Shown here in pieces: positions 23,523 through 31,812 of a DNA stretch of 64,000 nt (positions are counted from its first letter, which is position 1; every line of letters begins with the position of its first letter). The notes under the pieces were generated by a model that was given only the letters and a program-made list of their open reading frames with translations, ran no database searches and was not told where the DNA came from. The stretch comes from Symsagittifera roscoffensis. Taxonomy: Eukaryota > Xenacoelomorpha > Acoela > Convolutidae. The stretch is taken from positions 7,961,209 to 8,025,208 of the forward strand of contig NC_087065.1 of NCBI RefSeq assembly GCF_963678635.1. The letters run 5' to 3'. A program made the translations under genes and the position numbers.

Positions 23523-23707
23523 TACGAACAATTTTCAGTAGAACTGATATTTTTTTATTGTTTGTAATTTTCATAACATTTCTATCATCCCTCATTTTGA
23601 CAATATGTAAATGTATAAAGAAAGCAATCATTACATTTGCCCTAGCAACAATTTTTCTAATTCTTTTTTTAGAAGAATATTATAATAAACATAAACCCTC
23701 TCACTAA
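23519..23707 (+). CDS. 62-codon hydrophobic membrane protein, second of the pair
   Basis: The start overlaps the previous stop (ATGA). Two hydrophobic segments at about residues 11-29 and 35-52 are separated by a short CKCIKK basic/cysteine loop, suggesting a hairpin membrane protein. A strong acceptor-like tract (CTAAT followed by T-rich sequence and AG at 23671-23672) lies inside its 3' end. It ends six bases before the methionine-free 378-codon frame. Function unknown; a small pore- or envelope-associated protein is possible. Confidence 0.5.
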   Translation: MIRTIFSRTDIFLLFVIFITFLSSLILTICKCIKKAIITFALATIFLILFLEEYYNKHKPSH

Positions 23708-23712
23708 AGTAA

Positions 23713-24849
23713 CAATTTAAAAATCCATCAAAAATTGCTACCCAACAGTCACAGAATCAGTCTTCACCGACATCATCCCAAGATAATCCAACACCACCTT
23801 CAACTACTCAAAACCCTCAAACATCTACACGAATTTCTTTTCAAGACAATCCATACACCTTTGAAGAAAGGCACGCTCGTTTATCTGAACCACTAGAACC
23901 AGTTCAACGACAAGCATCCCTAAGTGAACCAACATATAATCTTTACCCAACACTACCACAAGAACTAAGTAGAATACGAAACCTTAGTCAAAACCAAAAC
24001 ACAGCAGAAATAAATAGACAAATTATACATCCTCGACGAAATAGAAATTTTCAAACTCCCCGAGTTCATTTTGATATACCTCAATCCCCAACACAAACCA
24101 CTCCAGAAAACACCACTGGTATCACACCAGAAACTCCTACACTTTTTTCACAACGAAGCACTTCAAGTCTACCTTCAGACTACTTAGGTTCAACACCAAC
24201 ATCTGAACAGATACGTGAAAATCCCTTTAACCCCCCAAACCTAACATCACGACTGCCATATTGGACTACAAATTCATTCACACAAGGTGAACCAAATTTA
24301 GTCAATGACCCCATAGATATTTCTACGGATACAACAACATCCTCATCACTACCAGAAACATTATCACTACCATCAACACCATCAATAAGTCAATTTTCAC
24401 CACTACCCTTTAACTTAAATTTTCCAAATAATCTCGACGCCAGATATCGAGAACAATCATCAATAAATATTCCTTTAAGATTAGATTGGAATACATTCAC
24501 AGCACCTCCACCACTATTTGGACAACATCAAGAAAGTAACCGCCTTCATAACTGGGCACTTAATAGATTACAATATCGCCAAGATATTCACAACGATATC
24601 CGTGATCACAATATTCAAATACTCCAACAAAACAGTTTACAATTAAAATTTGAAATCACAGTTAAGTTAAATAATATTACCCAACATCCCTACCCATTAA
24701 ATCCACCTAACATAACAGCTCAATCACTACCACCACCGTTTATAACTACTGAAGTAATATACAAATACGACAGATACACTAAAAACACAATTGGTTACAT
24801 TACATTTTATAATCCATACTCAGGATTATCATACACATGTATATTCTAA
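23713..24849 (+). CDS. 378-codon open frame without any methionine
   Basis: This frame is open from just after a TAA at 23710-23712 to a TAA at 24847-24849 and contains no ATG at all, so ordinary ORF calls miss it. The product is rich in S, T, P, Q and N for about 250 residues, then has a more ordered C-terminal part with a conserved-looking WNTF and NWALNR region. It has the same A/C-rich codon style as its neighbours, and its last 13 bases overlap the start of the envelope-like ORF. It must be entered by splicing, non-AUG initiation or an unassembled base. In-frame CAG acceptors occur at 23748, 23754 and 23760, all in phase 0, matching the phase of the gag donor at 15570. Function unknown. 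Confidence 0.7.
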   Translation, partial: QFKNPSKIATQQSQNQSSPTSSQDNPTPPSTTQNPQTSTRISFQDNPYTFEERHARLSEPLEPVQRQASLSEPTYNLYPTLPQELSRIRNLSQNQNTAEINRQIIHPRRNRNFQTPRVHFDIPQSPTQTTPENTTGITPETPTLFSQRSTSSLPSDYLGSTPTSEQIRENPFNPPNLTSRLPYWTTNSFTQGEPNLVNDPIDISTDTTTSSSLPETLSLPSTPSISQFSPLPFNLNFPNNLDARYREQSSINIPLRLDWNTFTAPPPLFGQHQESNRLHNWALNRLQYRQDIHNDIRDHNIQILQQNSLQLKFEITVKLNNITQHPYPLNPPNITAQSLPPPFITTEVIYKYDRYTKNTIGYITFYNPYSGLSYTCIF

Positions 24850-27455
24850 AATTATTAATTTTTCTCCAAACCCTTTTTCTAATAACCTCAAATCAAAATA
24901 TAAACCCTTCCCCTCGTACAGGACCACAAGATTTATTAGTAACACATTACGATTGCGAAGAAAATGAACAAAAAACACTACATAAATATGCAATCAATCA
25001 GGTATCACAATGTGAAACAGAACCACAAGCTATAGAAACCACAGATATAATAGCAACACTCTATTCAAAAGCCCGAGCAACAACAGTTACAGGTTATAAA
25101 TTCACAGCAACATTTTCCGAAAAGAAAGTACATTGTTCACAAGTCTCGAACGGAAACAAAAACCGACTTGACCATGAATCATTCTACCAAAGTAATATAG
25201 AACGTCTTTTACATCTCAATCCCGACGATTGTAAAAATGAATTACTTAGACTAAACATCACAAAAAATAAAAACTCCCAAAGAAAATTAGTTAATTTTCA
25301 AGTTTTTTCAGACTCTGTACATCAATCACAACTTGAAAGACACCAAGGACATATAAGACTAGACGAAAAATACCCGTATAACGGCGCACACGGACGATTA
25401 ACCTATGACCTACATGATAAACACTGGATACCACACATTGGTATAAATAACCCATCAAACTGCAAAGCAGACACAAAAAATAAAGGATACCAAGAAATAA
25501 TGTTTTTCGATTGGAAAATACAACTCGAAAAAATACAACTCACACGAGATTTATCTGATAATACAATGATCTATCAAGGAATCCGACTACCTTGTAAAAA
25601 TGATCAAGGATATTGCGACCCTACAACGAGAACACAAGCAACAATTGTTTGGTTCCCCGAAGACACATGTACAACATTTCAAGTAGCAAAAATACACGCT
25701 CGTATGATAAAATTTCACGAAAAATATTTCATACAATCAATTCCATATGAACAAGTCCATCCATCACGCAAACTAAGTTCCGATTTTCGAAACATAGACA
25801 ATATAGAAAATAAATTGACACGTTTTCAAATATATCAAGAAACAGAACTTGCATGTAAATACAGGAATCCACTTCACAGAACACAATACTCTGAAATATT
25901 AGTTGAATATGAAAAAGGATTCGACATGACCACTGGTAAAGTAAAAATCGACCCATACGCCACAGGTCATCCTCTAAACGAAGGAACATCCTATATACCA
26001 GTTAATTTTGAAAAAAGCAACGGACAACCTGGTGGACATCTAAAACCTTATGACACCAGAAGCACACGCTTACAAGAATTATCACTAATGAATACTACAT
26101 ATTTTGGTAATATCCACTATGATATTCATTTGGATATGAAACTAGACTATACAATTAGCCGCATTTTTCAAGAAATGTCACTCTCTGAATTAGAAACACT
26201 ACATCAACTATGCGAATTAGAACGAACACAAATACTACAATCACTTGCACTAGCAGTATTAAAAATACCCTACGCAGGATACTTATTATCAGGAAATAGA
26301 TCAAATTTTTTAGACTACGAAGGAAACATCTTATGGTTTTATACTTGTACTAAAAAAGTATCACCACTATACGTTTTTGAAGATAAACGATGTTATAAAA
26401 GAATTCCTATCTTTTATAAGAATAAAGTACATTTCGTGGATACACTTTCACGAAGAACATATTTCTGGGATACCGCAGTCCCATGTGGATCAGAAAATAG
26501 CCACAATGTAGTACAACTAAACCCTGATGAAAACAAATATTATCTTCTCACTCCATATCCCACATTAATGCAATCACTCAAAAAATTTTCACCAGAAAGC
26601 ATTCGCGCTATTGCTCGAAACCCAAATATAGACTTACAATCAATAGGAATCTATTCAAAATCAGATATTCAACATCACATTAGAACACAACAATTCCAAG
26701 AATTATTAACACAAATGGACACTATACAAAGACAATCAATAGACCAAAACTTACGCAAACTTGCAGAAACCGCAGGATTTGCCGATATCTACACGCAAGA
26801 CTATAGCGGATATTTTAAAGACATAAAAGATTATATATATCTAAACGGCGAAAAATACCGTCCCCAAGATATATCACCAATTAACATTTTTAGCTTTGTT
26901 ACACTCAAAAATGAGATCCTAGATTTTCTAGGATGGCCCTACTACATCTTAGAAAAATTGACTATTTTATACGCAATGTTTAACTTTATTGGATTTCTTT
27001 TCTCACTCTTAAAAGGAATCTACAATACATGTGCTATACACACACAAGTAAACAGACAAGCAAGCGTAGCACGCATACTCTTTGCAGGATTTTTTGGAAT
27101 TTTTTCCACATCTATAAACAAAATTCTTTTAGACGCACAAATAAAAGAATATAACACAAAAATAACAACACGACAAAATACATACGACGAAGAACATAAC
27201 AATGTCGACACACAGCCAACGGCACCACAATTACCACCCCTACCAAATAACCATCCACTATCCCTAGCCCCGCGAAATTTTAGAAATTTAGCAATCACAC
27301 ATAATCCAAATTTTCGACTCACCACATCACAAAGTCCCGTCCAACATATAATGACACATCCATCACAAGATGATAATACTTATGAACAAATTATTGAACA
27401 GCCCCATACCACCGCTTTTCAATCTCAAAATAATAATTTTTTTAGCCCACGATGA
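24837..27455 (+). CDS. env: Envelope-like glycoprotein (872 aa)
   Basis: The protein begins with a hydrophobic signal-peptide-like segment (residues 2-17). It has a long ectodomain with many cysteines and N-X-S/T sites, a YDC motif at 38-40 soon after the signal, a hydrophobic membrane region at about 700-732 and a second hydrophobic stretch at about 745-765. A tail of about 100 residues carries PTAP at 794-797 followed by a PPLP stretch. This is the layout of a class of virus entry glycoproteins captured by retroelements. The YDC start and cysteine pattern remind me of glycoproteins of chuvirus-like negative-strand viruses, but I cannot confirm this without a profile search. The start overlaps the previous frame; the end overlaps the next start as ATGA. 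Confidence 0.75.
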   Translation: MYILKLLIFLQTLFLITSNQNINPSPRTGPQDLLVTHYDCEENEQKTLHKYAINQVSQCETEPQAIETTDIIATLYSKARATTVTGYKFTATFSEKKVHCSQVSNGNKNRLDHESFYQSNIERLLHLNPDDCKNELLRLNITKNKNSQRKLVNFQVFSDSVHQSQLERHQGHIRLDEKYPYNGAHGRLTYDLHDKHWIPHIGINNPSNCKADTKNKGYQEIMFFDWKIQLEKIQLTRDLSDNTMIYQGIRLPCKNDQGYCDPTTRTQATIVWFPEDTCTTFQVAKIHARMIKFHEKYFIQSIPYEQVHPSRKLSSDFRNIDNIENKLTRFQIYQETELACKYRNPLHRTQYSEILVEYEKGFDMTTGKVKIDPYATGHPLNEGTSYIPVNFEKSNGQPGGHLKPYDTRSTRLQELSLMNTTYFGNIHYDIHLDMKLDYTISRIFQEMSLSELETLHQLCELERTQILQSLALAVLKIPYAGYLLSGNRSNFLDYEGNILWFYTCTKKVSPLYVFEDKRCYKRIPIFYKNKVHFVDTLSRRTYFWDTAVPCGSENSHNVVQLNPDENKYYLLTPYPTLMQSLKKFSPESIRAIARNPNIDLQSIGIYSKSDIQHHIRTQQFQELLTQMDTIQRQSIDQNLRKLAETAGFADIYTQDYSGYFKDIKDYIYLNGEKYRPQDISPINIFSFVTLKNEILDFLGWPYYILEKLTILYAMFNFIGFLFSLLKGIYNTCAIHTQVNRQASVARILFAGFFGIFSTSINKILLDAQIKEYNTKITTRQNTYDEEHNNVDTQPTAPQLPPLPNNHPLSLAPRNFRNLAITHNPNFRLTTSQSPVQHIMTHPSQDDNTYEQIIEQPHTTAFQSQNNNFFSPR

Positions 27456-29245
27456 GCCGCCAACTTGGATCACTCCATCGATCAAATTCCCATCCAACCA
27501 ACCTTACCTCTTCAATCCCAATAATACCACTTTTTGCTTTTCCGCCACCCGATTTTCCATCTAGCAATGTAACATCAGGCATGAATTCCGACACTAACTC
27601 ACAAATTTCAGTTTTATACTCCATTTCACAGCTAAATAACCCGAATATTGAAACCCCCGACGAATTTGCCGACTCAGAACCATCTCCATCCAATAATTTT
27701 CATAACCCTTCTCATTTTTCTCAACCTCCTTTTCAACCCATATTATCAAATAACCCTGACCCAATCACTCCTACACCCTCTTATGCTTCCCAAGTTACCC
27801 CAACCTACTCCTCATACCATTCTGACCAATCATCTCCAGACACCCCCCGAATCTCCCCAGAGCTAGACAATTTTATTACCCTCCAACAACAACCCTACCA
27901 CCTTAACACCCCGACCATAAACCAAATCTCCTCCACTACAAATTCATCCAATCCCCCTACACCCTCTTCAAATTATACCGAATCATTAGCACCATCATCC
28001 ACATCAACTGAATCCTCACTCAACACTAATAGAGCTTATCGCACTTTTAAAAGAAAGTTCCCCAACCATCCTTTCCCAGCAAAACCAGGAACAGCCCGAG
28101 AATACATCAACCACCCCCAACATACTAACACTAGAGAATTTTTAGCCATCACTTTACCCTCATTTCCACAATACACCTTAAACACCCCTCATGACGCTAA
28201 CGAAACACGCAACTTTGTAGACGAATACGTTTTAATGCCCACTCTCTCTTGGACCTCATACTATCATTTCACTAACCCTCTTTGCTTACCTTTAACTAAC
28301 ACATCCATTGATATAGACCGAAACAAAGACATGCTATATCGACTAACTACACCACTCACCGCTAGACAATTTACTTACGTTGGATATAAAAAATCACTAA
28401 AAATACACACTGCACCTAGAGCTAACGAATACACACTAGAATACTATGATCACAACATCATCAGAGCTAACCAAGATCAATTCTTAGACGACGATCGCTT
28501 CGCTAACCCACAAATCACCGAGAAATTTTTCATCAAGACACCATATGTATTTACACTAAACATCTTCGACCGAAAGTTTGATCACATTATTTCAGAAGCA
28601 CTAACAAGCACACAAGCGTACGAAAGTTTTAAAGAACGCTTCCAAATCTTTTCACTAACCTTTCATTTCCTTGCACCACACGAAAGAGATTTACACTGCT
28701 CACACGATATTATGTTGCGAACTAAACAAACACATACATACAGTTACTATCGTTTCATCCAAAATCACTTTGACCTCCACACACCCTCTAGACAACCACA
28801 CCATCGCTTTCAATTCATCAATTCAAAATACACTTCACCGTATTTCCTAAATTTCACATATTGTATTAAAAATACTAACCTTCATGGTATTCTTCGTAAT
28901 TATGACCCCATAACCCAAATGTATATTTTCTGCCCCATCACCAAGACCTTCAACGCAGAAGAATCCCGACCCTTCCTTATCCCGCACGAGTTTGTACAGC
29001 CTATAGAAATCCCCATTTTAGAATTCATCCACAACACTAAATTTAACCACAAGTTATATAACTTAATCCAAAACACACCTTATGAGTTTGCAGTAGGCAC
29101 TGAAGAACTAACCACTATTAAGGCACTTCAATTGCTTTGGCCACTACTTCAAACTAAAAATATCATCCGCATCTTAGCTAAACTACTAACAACTTCAGAA
29201 CTAATTCACGATATCTTCCCCCACGGTTTTTTCCCCGACGACTAA
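27452..29245 (+). CDS. 597-codon accessory protein following env
   Basis: The ATG overlaps the env stop (ATGA, 27452-27455). The first 200 residues or so are rich in S, P, T and N and probably disordered, with proline runs such as FPPPDFP. The remainder (about 200-597) looks folded, with mixed aromatic and charged residues, few cysteines and no membrane segment or signal peptide, so it is likely cytosolic or internal to a particle. I do not recognise a domain. Its place after an envelope gene resembles accessory genes of complex viruses. Immediately after the stop is a consensus splice donor, CAG|GTAAGT. Confidence 0.75.
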   Translation: MSRQLGSLHRSNSHPTNLTSSIPIIPLFAFPPPDFPSSNVTSGMNSDTNSQISVLYSISQLNNPNIETPDEFADSEPSPSNNFHNPSHFSQPPFQPILSNNPDPITPTPSYASQVTPTYSSYHSDQSSPDTPRISPELDNFITLQQQPYHLNTPTINQISSTTNSSNPPTPSSNYTESLAPSSTSTESSLNTNRAYRTFKRKFPNHPFPAKPGTAREYINHPQHTNTREFLAITLPSFPQYTLNTPHDANETRNFVDEYVLMPTLSWTSYYHFTNPLCLPLTNTSIDIDRNKDMLYRLTTPLTARQFTYVGYKKSLKIHTAPRANEYTLEYYDHNIIRANQDQFLDDDRFANPQITEKFFIKTPYVFTLNIFDRKFDHIISEALTSTQAYESFKERFQIFSLTFHFLAPHERDLHCSHDIMLRTKQTHTYSYYRFIQNHFDLHTPSRQPHHRFQFINSKYTSPYFLNFTYCIKNTNLHGILRNYDPITQMYIFCPITKTFNAEESRPFLIPHEFVQPIEIPILEFIHNTKFNHKLYNLIQNTPYEFAVGTEELTTIKALQLLWPLLQTKNIIRILAKLLTTSELIHDIFPHGFFPDD

Positions 29246-29246
29246 C

Positions 29247-29254
29247 AGGTAAGT
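29247..29254 (+). promoter_or_regulatory. Consensus 5' splice site after the last ORF
   Basis: CAG|GTAAGT matches the metazoan donor consensus and starts two bases after the stop codon of the 597-codon ORF. An intron wholly in the 3' untranslated region would be consistent with use, but no acceptor is assigned. Downstream T-rich AG candidates exist around 29300-29340 (for example ...TTTCTTTAG near 29328). Confidence 0.45.
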
Positions 29255-29456
29255 ATGAACTAAATGAATATTACTAACTAATTAAAATATTGAAAAACTC
29301 ACCATTCCTTATTCATGTTTTCTTTAGATTTTTAGCCTTCATCTTCAATCATCTGAAAAATTCACAAAAGAAAAATAAAAAATAGCAAACTTCTTCAAAA
29401 CTATTTAAAACCCTATTTAACTTTTGCACCAACAATTAAATAAATATAATACCAAT

Positions 29457-29595
29457 GCAGTAAATTAATTTATAAAATTTTCCCCTAAAAGCAGTAAATC
29501 TACATATGATGAAAATTTGTATCTTAAAATTCCCCCATTACTAGCAGTAAATTTCCAAATTCTATGCAGTAAATTAATAAAATGCAATTGCAGTA
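29457..29595 (+). repeat. Five spaced GCAGTA motifs
   Basis: GCAGTA occurs at 29457, 29491, 29544, 29566 and 29590. The first four continue as GCAGTAAAT or GCAGTAAAT-like sequence, at uneven spacing of 22-53 bases. The regular core with variable spacers looks like an array of protein-binding sites on DNA or RNA rather than a slipped tandem repeat. Confidence 0.5.
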
Positions 29596-30098
29596 CTAAC
29601 CTTTTGATATTTTCATTCATTCGCACAGAAATTCTATCCACACTCGCACAGCTCGCCCACGAAGAATTGTTTAAAATAATGAATTTCAGTTTCAAGTTTT
29701 CACACTCAACAACTCTAACAAATAATAACAAGTTTCAAACTTTCCTTTAACCCGGTTGGAAAGGAATCATATACTAAACAAAACTAACCAACGCAGCTTA
29801 CTAAATACCACAAATCATAAAATAACAGCATGACTAAGAAAAGGAAACCAACGGTACCCAAACCGGATTAACCCAGTTTAAAACTGGATAATTTATTCTT
29901 TTGAAGACTATTACAAAGTCTTAGAAAGAAATAATAAAACACAAAAAAGTCAAAAGACAAACCCATACCACAAACAATTTGCTTTTTGGAAAAAGTACAT
30001 AACCAACAAAACATAAGTAAAACCACAACAAACCCAACATAAAATGTTGTCACATAACAGGACCCCTCATAAAAACCGCATGAAATCATACTCCCACA

Positions 30099-30228
30099 CC
30101 TGGCCTAACCCACCAGGAAAGGACGTCCTGAGCATGCTCTATAGCCGGCCTAACCCACCGTGCTACATCCACGCTTTGTGACCACACCTTTATTTTTAAT
30201 AAGAGCTACTCAAGGGTGAGTAACTCTT
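30099..30228 (+). promoter_or_regulatory. GC-rich structured RNA block upstream of the 3' LTR
   Basis: This 130-base block contrasts with the A-rich surroundings. It has a CCTGG/CCAGG hairpin (30099-30117), a CAGGA/TCCTG hairpin just after, and a self-complementary GAGCATGCTC (30130-30139). It also has the 13-mer GGCCTAACCCACC twice (30102 and 30147) and a 12-position stem with one mismatch closing an AGGG loop (30201-30228). Position near the 3' end fits an export, packaging or stability element; the function is inferred. Confidence 0.45.
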
Positions 30229-30853
30229 CAAAATAACCGAACTAAAACAAAAAGCTTTTGTGAAAACAACTAACTAAAATCATAATTAAAAAATATTAAA
30301 TTAATAAAAGTTTTATAAAATGTAAAATCACATGATGCAATATATAGATCAGAATACAACACCAAGGACGAACATCAAAAGACAAGACGACCTCACTACA
30401 CTCGAGAGAGAATGACCAACTATAATCGATATGCCGCTCACAATCACAACTCAAAGGATTTAGAGTACGACTTGACCTCGCAGAAAAGGACTTCATTGAA
30501 CTAGACCAATGACCACCTCGATGTTCAAGTATACGTACAGATCCGAGTAACCAGGCATCCCCTCCACGCACAATCTCCACGCCATTCCCGAGCTAGATCA
30601 AACACAAAAGAAGTTCTCTCCGAAGAACAGAAAAACCTGACATAGCCAACCATTCTGAAACCAGAATTGATGCTGTTGCAGAGACTCAGTCGTTGTCACA
30701 AGAAGAACACAACGTCTTGTGTCCTCAATTCCAGATCCCTGGAACTTCCTTAACAAAAAGGAAACAAAAGAAAAATGATGTTCGCCAAATACCAACGTCC
30801 ATCATCCATCCTTGAACTACAAAAGAACTGTTCTAAAAAACTCTGTAAAACCC

Positions 30854-30860
30854 GGATGGG
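30854..30860 (+). promoter_or_regulatory. Weak polypurine tract
   Basis: GGATGGG directly precedes the 3' LTR, where plus-strand priming should start. It is short and broken by one T, poorer than a typical polypurine tract, so the call rests mainly on position. Confidence 0.35.
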
Positions 30861-31268
30861 TGGAACCTGATCTAAACTATATTTTATGATTGGATAAATT
30901 AAATGTTTTACCAATGTAAAGTATTTAATATTAACCAATCATGATCCATCTAACTAACAACCCACTTATTTGTAAGTGCTGAAGTTACTTGTAATTTCAG
31001 CACCAGAGAGATTTGAATTTAACTTAGAAATTAGTTGGACTCTCCCGAGCACTTCAGCAGCCGCAATAAACCAGTATACCCTAGATCTATTGAGCCTAGC
31101 AGAGACTAGTTAAACAACCTGAGACTAGATAGTATAAGAGTAAGATTAGGATCGGTATTAGACTAAGAAGTTGCACGAATCTATCCGGCCGAAAATAAGA
31201 TAGCGTGACGAGCAGACGGTGTACCCTATCCGAAATTACTCTATGAGTTACACTCCAGACCTAACTCA
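30861..31268 (+). repeat. 3' LTR of copy B (408 bp)
   Basis: Matches both 5' LTRs over 408 bases with one difference (A31259). It begins TGGAACC and ends CTAACTCA, after which host sequence AAAAGCTGC starts. The AATAAA at 31065-31070 would serve transcript polyadenylation. Confidence 0.95.
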
Positions 31269-31272
31269 AAAA
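31269..31272. repeat. Possible 4-bp target site duplication AAAA
   Basis: AAAA follows the 3' LTR here and AAAA also precedes the outermost 5' LTR at 1925-1928, a normal duplication length for Ty3/gypsy. The bases before the inner 5' LTR at 12398 end in CGAT and do not match. A homopolymer in AT-rich DNA can match by chance. Confidence 0.4.
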
Positions 31273-31640
31273 GCTGCATAGAACAGAAATTTAGAGGATG
31301 ATCAAACTAGTAGTCATGGCAGTTTTTTTTTCAAATACCAAATAGAAAAATAGACGTTTCAAGTTCTGGGTCTTTTCTGTTTTGCGGCCCATAACCTTTT
31401 TTTTCATATTTCGAGAATTGGGTCATAATGCTCGAATCTGATTGGTGGTTGAAATTAGTTTCAGCAAAAGAAAACCAGGATATTTAATAAAAACAAAAAC
31501 TCAATTAACAATTTGTTATTATTGGGCCCTATAACAGAAAAGACACCGAGTTCTAATTAGGAAGAAAAAGTTTGCCTTTAATGATTTATATGCCTTTGAG
31601 ACTTTTTTCCCACTTCGACTAATTAATTCACATTTTCTTA

Positions 31641-31812
31641 CCTTTTTCGATAAATTAATGCTCAAGCACAAATTTTTTTTTAATTTTGCCGGAAAGTTTT
31701 GTAAACAGAATTGAGGCAAACGAATTCTTCCCTTTTTCGATATAGTTAATGAGCAAGCACAATTAAAAAGAAATCTTGCCTCAAAAATTTTGAAACTGAA
31801 TTGAGGCAAGCT
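31641..31812. repeat. Two-copy 90-bp tandem repeat
   Basis: Units starting CCTTTTTCGATA at 31641 and 31731 share CTCAAGCACAA / GAGCAAGCACAA and GAATTGAGGCAA blocks in the same order. Divergence is visible, so the duplication is old. Confidence 0.6.

Larger units (their letters stand above)
29246..30860 (+). other. Untranslated 3' region of copy B
   Basis: 1.6 kb with no sense ORF that I would defend. It opens with a splice donor (29248/29249) and holds five copies of GCAGTA between 29457 and 29595. A GC-richer cluster of hairpins and a repeated 13-mer lies at 30099-30228. The rest is A-rich. Minus-strand ORFs here (for example 30296-30580) show no domain and are treated as chance. Confidence 0.6.
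12398..31268 (+). mobile_element. Copy B: complete giant Ty3/gypsy-type env-bearing LTR retroelement (18.9 kb)
   Basis: The element has 408-bp LTRs at both ends, a tRNA primer site, and the pol order protease-RT-RNase H-integrase that defines Ty3/gypsy (Metaviridae). In sense-strand order it holds ORFs of 77 and 155 codons, gag-pol (2740), two hydrophobic ORFs (76 and 62), a 378-codon frame without Met, an envelope-like ORF (872) and a 597-codon ORF, then a 1.6-kb untranslated 3' region. All long frames are open and the LTRs differ at one base of 408, so insertion was recent and the copy may be functional. Typical Metaviridae are 5-12 kb, so length and cistron number are exceptional. The coding strand is visibly A-rich and G-poor. 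Confidence 0.93.

Noticed and set aside
23650-23672. Strong acceptor inside the 62-codon ORF as entry to the methionine-free frame
   Set aside because: The frame has a TAA at 23710-23712, downstream of this acceptor, so it cannot deliver ribosomes into 23713-24849.
30296-30580. 94-codon minus-strand ORF in the element's 3' region
   Set aside because: No domain, no splice or promoter context, and it crosses the structured untranslated region; treated as chance.
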